From the NCBI RefSeq assembly GCF_037975245.1, contig NC_092572.1, positions 3,259,501-3,323,500 of the forward strand: a DNA stretch of 64,000 nt, read 5' to 3'. The position numbers were made by a program, and so were the translations under genes. Of the stretch, positions 22,343 to 34,246 are shown in pieces (the stretch's first letter is position 1; each line of letters opens with the position of its first letter). The notes under the pieces are model-generated. The model was not told the origin of the DNA. It ran no database searches and saw only the letters and a list, made by a program, of their open reading frames with translations. This stretch comes from Apostichopus japonicus (taxonomy: Eukaryota > Echinodermata > Holothuroidea > Aspidochirotida > Stichopodidae).

Positions 22343-22780
22343 AAGGCTTTGAAAGTCACCCATAATTTTATACCATTAAATCTAATTAGAGTAGTAGTGA
22401 TCTGCATTATTGCAACTAAAAAGTCACTGCTTAATAAACAGCATTTTAAATAGAAATAATAGGGGGCCAAAAATCTCAAGTTATCAGCTGATATATGTAT
22501 GTCATAAATTTATCTTCCTTGGTTGAACGTTTGTGGACTAAAAGAGCACTGAATGTACTCATTTCAGTTATCTTTACTTTCTACTTGAGAAACTGTCTGG
22601 GTCAATAGCCTAATTTGACTTACAATCTCCTTTTAAGAAATTGTTCACTTGTTACACTAAGGAATTGCTTTATATCTTTCCTCGGGACTTGTGGCTTTGA
22701 TTGTTTGCATCTGTTTGCAACTATATGATTTCCTTTATTTTTACTTATTAGATACCTAAATTGTCCCACTGTACTTCAGA

Positions 22781-22969
22781 ATGGCAGAAGACGTTTCCAA
22801 GTGTCATGTCTGTGGAGATGTGTATCCATCAGCAGCAGTGTTATATTGTCATTATCGATGCCATCATCTCCACCCTCCACCAGTTTACCAAGGTACTGTA
22901 CCGTATTGTAGAAATTGCAAGCTTGTCGTGGTCCCTTTGTATCCATTAAATGAGGAAGTGACGGTTTAG
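22781..22969 (+). CDS. Possible single C2H2 zinc-finger exon
   Basis: A 62-codon open frame with ATG reads CHVCGDVYPSAAVLYCHYRC, which fits a C-x2-C-x12-H-x4-H finger. An acceptor-like TGTACTTCAG precedes it. No neighbouring exon is identifiable and a tandem repeat starts right after it, so it could be a chance frame or an orphan exon. Confidence 0.25.
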   Translation: MAEDVSKCHVCGDVYPSAAVLYCHYRCHHLHPPPVYQGTVPYCRNCKLVVVPLYPLNEEVTV

Positions 22970-23875
22970 CGGTCATTTGAAACGGTCAAACACTCTTTGG
23001 ACCGGTAAGACGCATTTTTGTTTCTCTTCTACATTGTCCTTATGGTTCATATTACCCATCTATTTGGTGGTCCAAGGCGTGCTGGATTGATTATGGGCCC
23101 AAAGGTTTCTTTTCGTGGTCCCGTTACCTTATTCGAGAATATGATGGGGTAGTGTCATTTAAATTGGTCAATCACCTATGGACCGGGCAAGACGCATCAT
23201 GGTACTCTTCTACGTTGTCCTTAGAATTCATGTTAACCATCGGTTTGGTGATCCAATGCATGCTGGATGGATTATGGCCAAAAGCTTTATCGTTGTCCCT
23301 TTGTATTCATTTAAAAAGTGACGGTGTATTGATCATTTAAATTAGTCAAGCACTCTTTGGAACGTGCAAAGTGCATTGCGATACTCTTCAACATTGCCAT
23401 TAGGGTTGATATGACCCATTGGTTAGCAGGTCCAATGCGTGCAGGTTTGATTAGGGCCTAAACGTTTGTTTTTCGTGGTCTCGTTACATTTATTTAAGAA
23501 GTGATGAAGTAGTGGTCATTTGAATTGGTCAAGCACTCTTTGGACCGGGCAAGACGCATTATGGTACTCTTCTACATTGTTCTTAGAGTTAATATGGCCC
23601 ATTGGTTAGGTGGTCCCAATCGTTCTGGATTTGATTACGGCCCACAGTTTTTACGTTATCCCGTTACATCGACCAATTTGAGAAATGATGGTGTAGTAGT
23701 CATTTTGATTGGTGAAGCACTCTTTTGACCGGGCAAGACGCATTGTGGTTCTACTCTATATTGTCTTTATAGTTCATATGACACATTGGTTAGGTGGTCC
23801 AATGCGTGCTGGTCTTGATTAGGGCCCAAAGTTTTCTTTTCGTGGTCCCCAGGAGAAAATTCCCATAAAGTCCCG
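22970..23875. repeat. 181-bp tandem repeat, five copies
   Basis: Units carry GGTCA(TTT)..., CACTCTTTGGACCGGGCAAG, TCTTCTACATTGTCCTTA and GGTGGTCCAATGCGTGCTGG in order. The GACCGG landmark recurs near 22998, 23179, 23360, 23541 and 23722. Copies are diverged, with point changes in most words. Confidence 0.9.
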
Positions 23876-24070
23876 TTGAGTCCCATTCAACGGGATCCCG
23901 TTGAGTCCCATTGAATGCTACTCAACGGGGTTCCAACATTTTGTTATGGAAACTTTCAACGTGACCGCGTTGAAAATCCTATTCTCCCGTTGAACGGGAT
24001 CCCTTTGGATGAGGTCCCATTGCAATGGATCCATTCGTATGAGCTTATGTTGAATGGAATCTCGTTAGAT
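23872..24070. repeat. Cluster of small palindromes based on CCCGTTGA/TCAACGGG
   Basis: CCCGTTGA (23872-23879) pairs with TCAACGGG (23887-23894) over a 7-base loop. A second pair is 23897-23904 with 23922-23929, and TTTCAACG (23954-23961) pairs with CGTTGAAA (23968-23975). The near-palindrome CCCGTTGAACGGG follows at 23986-23998. Diverged GTTGAATGGAAT-type words continue to about 24115. Confidence 0.85.
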
Positions 24071-24149
24071 TAGGTCTCGTTTCATGGGATACTGCTGGAA
24101 GAAGATTTGTTGAATCGGATCCTATTGCATACAGTCCTTCATTTATGTC

Positions 24150-25440
24150 AAACTAGTTTGAGACTTCTTTTATTGAATGAAGTCATGTCTCAACATAACA
24201 TATCATGGCATATGTTTCATATGCACCTGGGCATGCGGTTGAGATGAAAAGAGAGGAATATATAGAATTAGGCTGAAAACTAAAACGTATTAATATTCAA
24301 CGGCTAATGTATTTAAATAATTTAAAATAAAAAACTACACAACTGGAGGGACTTGAGTAAAATACTACAAAGTTTTAAAATGGATGGAATCATTTAATAG
24401 ACAATATAAATAGCACACATGTAAAACCAATAACATATGCAAAAGAAAATATGTTAGCTGAGAAAAATGACAATTTTGGTATTAGGAGCAATATTTTGTA
24501 TCCACCCCACCCCCTCCACACCAATTATTGGAGTCCTAAATCGCCAAAGAAAATCAGTAATATTTCAAACTTGTAGTTGCTGTGAATGAAATTAACCGTT
24601 CCATATTTGTAGAAATACCAGAAACTTTGTAAACTAAATGAAAATTGCAGCTCTATGAGAAAGAAAGAAAACGGCAGTGAGAAGTACAAGGTAAAAATAA
24701 GAGTTGGAAAAGGATTGAAGGTTTTCACTGGTCCCACTATTTTTTGAAAAAAAAGGGGTCAAATGGTACAAAACGACCGATTTTTATAATGTAAACAAAT
24801 CTTTGAAGAAAAAAACAAACAAACAAAACATCCGTGTGTCCCCCTCGGAAAAAGGTTGTTTATTAATGCAGGATGTCTTATGTGCAAAATGAAGCTATGG
24901 ATAGCTCTCTAGTGTATTCCTATTTCGAGTAATGATTATCTAAAAAACATGATTTTTCAGTGTCCATATATGAAACATTCGGAATTTGGAAAAAAGTCAT
25001 GTCAATAACATTGTCAGTTTTTAAAGAGCTCAAACAAACTTATTAACCTTAAAATTCAAACCCAGTTAGTTAATTAAGCCTTATATATTGGATATGGTAA
25101 CACTGTGATGGTGGGGGAGTATACGAGGATCTCTAAAGGACCCCTATTTAACCATCACTGCACCGGGGAGCATTATGACCCTATACGCCACGGATTTTGA
25201 ACCGTTTGAGATATAAACTAGATTCTTTCATACTTTTCCCCACGTCTTGCGCACATTATGACACCACTTTTGTCCATATAGGACCCCTGTAGGGTGAGTT
25301 ATGTACCAATTTATAATGACGTCACAGAAATGTTTCCAATTACATTGACTTGTGTACAAAAACGTCAGTTTATATAGGATACAAAAAATACAAAAACTTG
25401 GGACAAATTTAAAAGTCTGTTTGTTTTGAAGTACATAACA
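24150..25440. other. No gene recognised
   Basis: AT-rich non-coding sequence without clear exons, repeats or element ends. Confidence 0.4.
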
Positions 25441-25451
25441 ATTATGATTTA

Positions 25452-25670
25452 TTAATCTTTTGAATCGCTATCATCACTGTCGCCTATAAAGTCTTCACAA
25501 TCATTATCTAGAAACAGTTCTTGCATATCGTCAGGCATTATAACCTTCTCGGGCCATATCAGCTTTAGTGATTCTGTCCATCCATTGTCAACAATGTTTC
25601 CAGCTTCATAACTACTCACGATCGCTGAGCGCCATTTTCTAGCAATGAATTTTGATCTAAGAATGAGTAG
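25452..25670 (-). CDS. Unidentified C-terminal exon
   Basis: A 73-codon - strand frame ends at a TAA (25454-25452) and is bordered upstream by an acceptor-like pyrimidine tract and CACTTAAG. It reads like real protein: KFIARKWRSAIVSSYEAGN, WTESLKLIWPEKVIMPDDMQ and an acidic tail ending DSDDSDSKD. I do not recognise the family. It could be the last exon of a host gene or of a transposon protein; no partner exon was found nearby. Confidence 0.35.
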   Translation of the reverse strand, partial: LLILRSKFIARKWRSAIVSSYEAGNIVDNGWTESLKLIWPEKVIMPDDMQELFLDNDCEDFIGDSDDSDSKD

Positions 25671-25679
25671 CTTAAGTGC

Positions 25680-27195
25680 AAATTGAAATAATTAAATAGG
25701 ATGGGAAAGCATAGGCCAGATCTAAGTACGTGAGTAAATCACAGAAATTGTACGGTAGGCCTACTGCTACTTAAGTCAAGGATTTGGCGATTCATTTTTA
25801 TGTAGCGTTAGGCTTAGTCTGTAGCAGTCTAACGTATAAGGTCGTGAATTCAAGGGTAATTCTGCGGATACTCAATGCTAAAATGCTAATAAAAGGACCA
25901 TGCCTCATTAGATTTAGAGAGGGAAGTTTATAATTGTGTGTTGGGTGTTTAGTTTGTGTGTAGAATCTCTCAAAGCAGTTGTACTGAATGTATTGCTTCT
26001 GTTGCACTGAATGTTGTTTTGGGTTGTGTACACTGTTGCTCGTGTTTGAATATTGTGGGAAATAAAACTAATTTCTACAGTTTCAGAGTAATATTTTCAT
26101 TTGGCATGTTTGAGAGGAGGAACGAATTCCCTTTCCAGAGAATTTGATGGCCTATAAAAAGCCATTGTTGTCACTCGAGACTGCCCGCTGCACCTCACAC
26201 CCAATACTGCTCTCTGATTAAGATAGTATATTTCTGAAGAGATATCGTCGCTGTATTGCCGAGTGATTGGTTGAGATCTGATGGATGAAGCCCCGCCGTT
26301 GACTTATGGCAAATACACACACTACTGGTCCAAGTTATTGGCAGAATGAACCTTCGCTTTTCATACTGTTAGTAACATATGCTTTATGGGAACACATTGA
26401 TGGACCCGATTGGCGTTTTAACCCATACAGACACTGCCGTTATAAAGGTTCTGGCTTGATTCAGTATTAGCAAAATAGGAAGGAACATCGTAATCGCATA
26501 AAGCTTCCCTAACCAGGCTATGTCATGAATTATTGTAGTGACCATAAGTTGTGGCAAATATAGCATGGACTAAGAATGAAATGAAATTTTTATCTGAACT
26601 CAAATGGTGTGTCGTTTCATTCGTTCATATGTAACTATATCACTTTGACGCACATGGAGACAAATGAAATGTTTTATATTCCTAACACCACTTATTATAG
26701 GCTATGTCATAATAAACCATGACATAAGTGCAGCGACATCATAAACACACAGAGACAAATGAAGGGTGTCAGTTTCTTTCCGTTAGCACTATCACCATAC
26801 ATATAATTACCAATAATCATTCACAAATACAACATATATCAACATGATAATACGACTTTACAATGCAACGACAGAATGTATACACACAGAGACAAATAGC
26901 AATTACCAATAACGCTTCACAAATACGACATTTAAAGTCTCTAACCTATGCCTTACTCTCATCCGATGGTAAACTCGATGCCAAACTATTATCCAATGGT
27001 ATAGTGAAAATTCAAACACACCGGCCGGATCCGAGATAGACTTGATCCAGTGATACTAGCCAACTCACTTTAAATCATAATTTGGATTAGAACTTTGTTG
27101 GCCGAACTTAGGCCCACAAACTAGGCTACAGTGTAAGTTACTAGGCCTAAGTAGCCTAGCCCTAAGTTAGGTCCCCTATTTGCCCTAGCTTATTG
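25680..27195. other. No gene recognised
   Basis: Non-coding; only short unsupported frames. Confidence 0.4.
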
Positions 27196-27202
27196 TAAGT
27201 TG

Positions 27203-28480
27203 GTGTGTTTCTAGATCTTTCAAAAGCAATCGACACTGCCAACTATAACATCTTACTACAAAACTTATGAAATCCGTGGGGTTGCATATGAATAGTTTGA
27301 AAGTTTTTTTTTTCAAGAGAGAACAGGTTGTACGCATTAATGATCAAACTTCTATTACCAGTAAAGTAAGCTGCGGCGTCCCACAGGGTTATGTACTTCG
27401 ACCACTACTTGTTATTATCTACATAAATGACTTGTGTAACTGTTCTCATATCCTTAACTTTACACTCTTTGCAGACGATACAAGTATTCTTTTTAAGCAC
27501 AGTGATATAATTGTTCTGCTCGTGTCAACTTTGAACTATATTCTGTATCTAACTGGTTTAAAGCAAATAAGCTGTCTTTAAATGTAAGCAAAACAATTGT
27601 TATTATATTTTGCCCTGTTCAGCGAAAGGTTGATAAAGTTAACGTGTTTATTGATAATGGTGATATTTCTCTTGTTGGAAAGTTAAATTTTTAGGTATTC
27701 ATCTTTGACTCATATCTTACATGGAAGTACAATATTAACAGTCTATGCTCCCATATCTCAAAGATTATTGGAATACTTAAATTCGATATTTTGTACCATC
27801 GCATAAACTTAAAACACTGTACGATTCCCTACTTAATTCAAAGCTTTCTTACTGCAACATAGTTTGGGGAAACACCTATCCATCTTACATTAATCGCCTG
27901 TTTACTCTCCAGAAGAAAGCCATTAGACTGATTACAAATTCTAGTTACCGTGCACAGAGTAAAATCATATTTTCTAACTGAAAAATCTTAAATATCTCGA
28001 CACTAACAAACTCCAAGTCGCTCTATTGATGTATAAATATGTTAATGGCCTGTTGCCTTCTAACTTTGATGATTACTATCTTTTTAATTGTGACGTTCAT
28101 AACTACAATACACGCTTTTGACAAAACTTCCCTACAAATTTGATCACTTCCGAGAGGACTCGTTGACTTTTTATCAATTTTCGAGTTACAATCTGGAATA
28201 AATTGGACATTAAAATAAAACATCCAAAAGTATCCATTGCTTCAAACAAAAAATGAAATACATTTTACTTAACGATGATTATCATTAAACAGTGATAGTT
28301 TAAATTTTCTTTCTTTCTTTGTTCTTTTCTTCTTCCTCTTACTTACCCATTGTATTCTTGTGTTTATTGTTTTGTTGAGGGGGACTGATCTTAAAAGCTC
28401 TGTTTCTTCAGTCCTCCTCTACTTTCTTGTATATTCACTATTTACCATTGTATTTATATTACGTGGAAATAAATCAAACT
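27203..28480 (+). pseudogene. Non-LTR retrotransposon RT fragment, Jockey/CR1-group-like
   Basis: A + strand RT with frameshifts: VFLDLSKAIDTANYNILLQ, REQVVRINDQTS, VSCGVPQGYVLRPLL (normally PQGSVLGPLL), LFADDTSILF (catalytic Asp pair), then KSKLSYCNIVWGNTY-like and LQKKAIRLITNS blocks to about 28250. The 3' UTR ends near GGAAATAAATCAAACTCAAA. It is 5'-truncated in the RT domain and belongs to a different lineage from the - strand elements at 13-16 kb. Confidence 0.8.
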
Positions 28481-28489
28481 CAAAGTTGA

Positions 28490-29350
28490 GCCTAGGCGAT
28501 CGTAAACCTAGGCATGTTGGCTTACTTGAACTTAGTTTACGTTAGTAATAGGGCAATTCCACAGTACCATGGTGATGCTTGGAAGGAATTTTAAATTTCA
28601 AGTGCAAGTAATAGAGACAGTGCAAAGGTTTGGAGTAAAATTTCATATTACATTAACAGTTTATCCCTTAATATTTTAACATTCATGCAGAATGAAAAAT
28701 ATTTTCAAAGTCTTTGAAATGTATGAAATATTAATATTAATAAAAAGAGTTACAATAGTGCTGATATTCGACTAATTCTTTTGTAATCGATTGATCGCAT
28801 AGTTCTTCTCGCGATTACTTGGTTACAGTCATGACGTTATCACTGTTATTTTAAATTGCAGAAATACAGTCAAAACAAATCTTTCTCCATGGTGCACTGT
28901 CTTTATTTTTCTTTCGTGTCTTAACGTGTGGTGTCTAAATCGTGTTAAAGCATCTACCAAACAAAACTGTGAACAACTTTCAATCTACAATCTGTCTAAA
29001 AATCCTTTAAAGTTTAGGCTACTACAACTACTATCCCAAATGAAAGCATGTGTAAAAGTAAGTGGGCCTGATGTTTCGATCCTAGCGGTATCTTCTTCAA
29101 AAGCTGAACGACACGTAACATATAAACTACATGGGACAAATACAAATACAGAATACAGGCAGGTTAATGAGAAGGGTGAACACAAAAGAGATTGATGTTA
29201 GATGATTAGTAGACAAAGGATGAAGAGAGGAAAGAAACCACCAGGGGGGGGGGGGAGGGAGGAAGGAGAAAAACAGTATAGGGGCAAAGAGAAGATTTAG
29301 GGAAGAGGGTAAAAATAAACTACAGAAGGATAAAGACAGGGAGGTGTAGA
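28490..29350. other. No gene recognised
   Basis: AT-rich sequence, then a purine-rich stretch with a G homopolymer at about 29245-29255. The small open frame at 28926-29195 has no supporting features. Confidence 0.4.
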
Positions 29351-29360
29351 GAAAACAAAG

Positions 29361-29666
29361 TTGGAAATGAGCCAGGAGAAGAGAGGTGACAGAGGAAAAA
29401 CAAGGGGAGATAAAGGGAGTGGGGAAATTAAGACAGACGGTTCAGAATCGGATAATATTCTACAATTTGAAGAGAGAAGGGATGAGGATTTCGAATTTCT
29501 ACTTAAGGGAGACACACAACCATATATATTTAAGCCAGAAATAGATGAATCTGCGACGATGACAACAATGCAGGTCGAAGCAGCAGTCAATGACGTAATG
29601 CCAGCCAATCGCTTGGAGAATCTAGACTGCTATGAAACAAACATATTGTTCATGTATGTGAAATAA
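29361..29666 (+). CDS. Fragment resembling invertebrate P2X7 C-terminal-type domain
   Basis: An open frame of 101 codons. Its second half (TQPYIFKPEID, then PANRLENLD) resembles the start of the Cys-rich P2X7 C-terminal/ballast-like domain found in many invertebrate orphan proteins, where RLGNxDWC normally follows. Here the frame goes to CYETN and a stop, so the Cys-rich part is missing. The N-terminal half is a low-complexity Lys/Glu/Gly stretch from purine-rich DNA. Probably a decayed exon; the family assignment is from memory of the motif only. Confidence 0.3.
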   Translation: MEMSQEKRGDRGKTRGDKGSGEIKTDGSESDNILQFEERRDEDFEFLLKGDTQPYIFKPEIDESATMTTMQVEAAVNDVMPANRLENLDCYETNILFMYVK

Positions 29667-29669
29667 AGG

Positions 29670-30340
29670 TTCTTTCCACAAAGAAAATTTCATTTGATCG
29701 CCACGCAACTACAGTGTTATTTGTAAGCTGCTGTTAGTAGAATGCGACTCTTTCGGACCAGTTACTGCTACTTCCTCCCTCCATATCATGGCTTTTGCGC
29801 GTAGGCTTTTATTCTTTATATGTCTTATACAGTGTAGTATACTCGTTGAATAATGAAAACATTTTGCAATTTGCTTGGCATGGTCCGTTCATTGCGTGTA
29901 GAACAAACATTTTCAGGTCGAATGATTCACAATGGCTATAGACGGCAATAACGCTCACTCATTCAAAATGCTCAACGAACTGTAGCTTTAGTTTGGGTGT
30001 ATTCGACTACACTAGTTTGTTCCTCGTTCGTAGACCGTGCTGATAATACCCGATAAAAATTAATCTGCATAATTCAGCAGTTTTCTGTTTCATTTTGCCT
30101 CTTGATTCCGCTTTGTTCCTCCTACCAACAGTCGAACGTGCGCTCCTCCTTTTAGTGGATCCCTACTTTTGTCACCAGTCACCAGCTTAGTGCACCATCT
30201 ATACCAATACATCCAAACGATACCAGGCAGACAGATAAGTCTCGCCACAAACTGTAACTGTTGGTGAGTATCCACCAAACCAAAATAGTAGCTTGCTTAT
30301 TTTTATATCTTTGAGTTGGTTGACAAATGTTTGCCGTGGA
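29670..30340. other. No gene recognised
   Basis: Non-coding single-copy-looking sequence. Confidence 0.4.
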
Positions 30341-30344
30341 CACG

Positions 30345-31262
30345 TTAGTTAGAAACTTTATTGTTCATTTCAGAAAATAAGAAACGGAAAATGATTTACC
30401 GTCGTCTGTAAACCTAAAACAGTATTGAATACAAACAAAACCATACACTATACGAGCTATTAGTGAACAACTACGATTAAAACTAAATAAGCAGAACCAG
30501 AACAGTTACAGAAGCAGCACAGAGAGCTGAAAGTGACTGAACACACACCGTGGCCAGATCGCTTTGCACGCGAGTTTAACAAGTGTATTGCCTTAGGTAA
30601 GAAATAACTACGGAACCTCGACGTGTTAGTATGGCGCAGCAATCGTATCCCAGATCTGTTGAACATGAGGATATGAAAAGGGTGTGCATGATCTTCTGTT
30701 ATATTATTTAGTTTCTTCATCAGACTGTTTTTAAATATGGATGAGAGTGACGGAAGGCTTGTACCATTGCAGCGTAACTTCCGAACACGTTTCAGCTCTG
30801 CTCTGTACTTCTTCGGCATACTGCCAAAGAAACATATAATACTAGACGTTAGAACACTTAGGATGACTGACTGGTAGAATAGTTTCATGATCGTATAATT
30901 AACTCTGCGTTGTTCTCATTTTCTAAGGAAATAAAGTCGTTGGCAGGCTTTACCCTTAACAGCTTTTGTGTGAACATTCCAATTAAATTTATTATCAGTA
31001 TACGGTCACAGGTACTTGTAGCTTTCTTCCCTCTCAACTACTTTGCCATCGATTATGACATGATCATGAACATTATTGCCTTTCCTAAAATCAAACACTA
31101 TTTCCTTAGTTTTATTTATATTTAACTTCAGACTGTTACTTTTACACCAACCAACAAACTTCTGTACTTCACTAACAAAGGCAGAGCTGTCATTATTATA
31201 AAGAAGACCAGTCAGCACGGTATCATCAACATATTTGATTTTATTGCATTGGTAAATGTACG
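30345..31262 (-). pseudogene. Non-LTR retrotransposon RT C-terminal fragment, CR1/L2/Rex-like
   Basis: The - strand frame upstream of 31006 starts in the catalytic motif (KYVDDTVLTGL near 31230), then NSLKLNINKTKEIVFDFRK and EESYKYL. After frame breaks, 30888-30460 gives the terminal block (RFRSYFLPKAIHLLNSR). The 3' end near 30345 has an AATAAAG-type word. It is related to the elements at 13-16 kb but a separate insertion. Confidence 0.75.
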
Positions 31263-31264
31263 CT

Positions 31265-34065
31265 AGTCTTACAGCGGTAAAATATGGTTAAATTGGTTTT
31301 AAACATGGTAAACTTGACACAGTAGCCCTATAGAATAAAAGTTTTATACATACATAGTTTACTTTAAGAAACTACATACCATAATATGTAAAACTGTTTA
31401 ACCTTTTTATTGCTTTCATGCTTGTTTTGACTGCATTATATTGACCAAATCTGTTGCATATAAAATAGAATGCCATCATAATCATTTGATATCATGACAT
31501 ATGAGTTGCTTGTCGAAAGTTTCAACTAGGCCAATTATGATAAAATCCACAAATTGGTGAAATTTAAGGTAATTTGTGGTATACTGATTATAATTAAGAC
31601 AAGTAGGGAAAACTGTTGTGCAGTTGGGATACAAATCTGGTAAATTTAGGGTAAAAGTGTGTTTCAATCAGGGTAAAACCATGGCACAATCAGGGTAAAA
31701 CTAATCGGGACAGCTTTAGGGTAAATCTGTGGTTCAAACAATCAAAGCCTCACATATGAGGTCCTGTCTATCATATCAGATCAAATATCATGCTATAATT
31801 AATATGTGATATCATACTGCAATAGCGCAATTACGTATTACAACGTTAACCGCGTTTGAATGAAAGCAGGAAGATATAAAGTTTACAAATTTATTCTTAA
31901 ACCAATAAACTTGTACATTTTATAACTCAGTCTCGGAAAATCCCATATTAAAATACAAATATCTGTTCAGGAAAGGTTTTATGAACTGACATATCAATTA
32001 TAATAACCTCCTTTTGCCTGTTACGCAGATCGCGACCGCCTCGTACTTCTTTACGTCATCCCTAATTACACACATCCCATCAGTAAATTATAAGCAGCTT
32101 AATTTCCCTGATGTCCATTAATTCAGTCAAACTATCCTTTTCGACTTTTTTTGATACTTTGTTATTTTCATCATCCTGGATTTGATATCCTAAAAATGAA
32201 GAAAAACATAATGTACCTGTAACTGAAAAAAAAGAAGTTGTTTTACCGCACAATAATTTTTTCGGCGGAAAGTACTGTGTGCGGAGAATAACTGAAACCG
32301 AGTTCATTACCGAATAAGTAGCATGTGTACTACAGCTACCTATTCGCGAATGTCGAACGAGGAAAGCAGAATAAGTAACTAACTTCACACCGATATGTGG
32401 AATTCCCCGATATTACGACATCAATACCAGACGTCTGATTTGGTTTACCTGTAACGAACTCAATAATAAAGTCATACTTGTTTCAGTAGAACAAAACCAA
32501 AGGTTATTAACGGTAAGTCCCATTTATCACCAGTCGGGGCCTTACTTTAGAATCCTTACCTGATGAATGAGAAAGCTTACTTCGAGTCGGCATAATAACA
32601 AATGTAAAATCCGGCTGAACGCGTGTGCTCGCATCGGCTTGGTTTCTGTCAATAGCGGCCTCCCAAATCAATATATATAATAACAGTCAGTGAATAGGTG
32701 CGTCTCGTGAATGATTCGCTGGTATGAATTAAAGGGGTAGAGTTCCAAATGATTTAAATGAGTTCCAAAGGAATTAAAGGGTTCCTAATGGAGGCTTCTG
32801 AACAAACGGACTGTGAATGGTTCGCTGGAATGAAATTTTGGCCTTCCAAACTCCATGAAATTGAGGTACAAACAAAATTGTGGTCAGCCTGGGGTCAGAA
32901 CCATCAGAAAGTGGTTCGCACAAGAAATCTAATATTTTCCCAAAATATCTGTTTATTTTCGATTACCTTTTCTAGCGGAATTTCATCATCAAAACATCTT
33001 TGAAGGCTCTCTAGTGGGTAACACTTTACAAGCAATTAAAGCACCCTTGCCATACCTACTATGTTATTCCCCCCCCCCCCCCCCCAATGGATGTCACCGA
33101 AAGGCTTCCCTAGCTAAGCTTTCCGTTACAAAAATTGTCTCAAAAGAAAGATAAAACAAAACACTTTTAGATAGCATTGAAACAATATTGTATCGAAAAA
33201 TTCACTGTGTGCAACCTACCTCATTTGTTTACACCGTTGGTGGCTTTTCTTGCAAGCAATTCATGCATGTATATATGTTTTATATCGTCTCTAAGACACA
33301 GCGGAAGTCCAACAAAGATTCTATGATAGTAGTGCAGCTGTCTCAGTTAAATAGCCAATCACAGAGGTGGTTGTTTTCTATCACCTAAGACTCGCGTAAT
33401 GCGCGAGGCAAAACCAGTCAAATTATTGGCTCAAAAGAAAACCATTTCCATTACTTTGATGCATGTATATCATAATATAGAGTTTTAACACGTAAAGAGC
33501 TACTAAAGAAAGCAGCAGAGACACTCAACCGAGAGTCTCTAAATAGTGTCTGGCACTAAAGCCAACATAAACATATTTTCTGTAAGTCCTTTGAAATGTA
33601 ATTGTACTTAAATCATTAATAAATGTATTTGACGAAACGATCATAATAAATCTAACTTTATGAGTGGATCATTCCATATCAATTCACCACATTTTGGATT
33701 ATGTTTTAATTCGACATCTTTTAAAATTCCTAAATATATTGTATGCTTGTAACACCAAGGAGTCAGCATACTCTGAAAATTTCAGTTGTATTGGTTATTG
33801 ATTCCAAATTTTAACCAACGTTAGAGCCGTGAGAGTTTGATACTTTCTTATAAAGTTCTTACACCTTACGTAATTCCGATATATAAACAAGATCTAATTG
33901 TTGTGGTCTGCATAAATATATCACAACATGTTTGCTTTTTGTATGTAATTTGGTACTCCCAAGTGCCTGTCCTGCTGCGAAGGTTTTGTAGCCAGGTTTC
34001 ACAAGATAATCTTGTAAATAGTTTATACTGTATGATATTTACGTTACATTTCAGATTAACAGAAA
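31265..34065. other. Intergenic sequence upstream of the receptor gene
   Basis: No exon recognised. A loose repeat of the word AATCAGGGTAAAAC occurs around 31640-31735, a C homopolymer at about 33068-33085, and a small imperfect hairpin at 33519-33541 (AGAGACACTC/GAGAGTCTCT). The region just before 34066 should contain the receptor promoter, but I cannot point to a defined core element. Confidence 0.4.
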
Positions 34066-34114
34066 ATGTGGGATCATACCAGAATGGCATGGGCAATATA
34101 CTGGATTATTATAG
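34066..34114 (+). CDS. Receptor exon 1: signal peptide
   Basis: ATG TGG GAT begins MWDHTRMAWAIYWIII, followed by donor GTGAGT in phase 1. Joined to exon 2 it continues GSFVQAQ, giving a hydrophobic core with a plausible signal peptidase site after QAQ. I chose this start because the upstream codons of the Ig exon itself (an ATG at 34757) lie before its acceptor. Confidence 0.65.
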
Positions 34115-34246
34115 GTGAGTGAAGTACTCTGTAATGTATTGTGAACAGTATAGTTTACTTATAACTGCTAGACATTCGATATTGTTGTCTTTTATCCATG
34201 AGGTACCGGTAGTTACCATTATGTGTATTTTACTTGAAAAATAAGA

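Noticed and set aside
32080-32388. 102-codon - strand frame
   Set aside because: No domain, no compositional sign of coding, and no partner exons.
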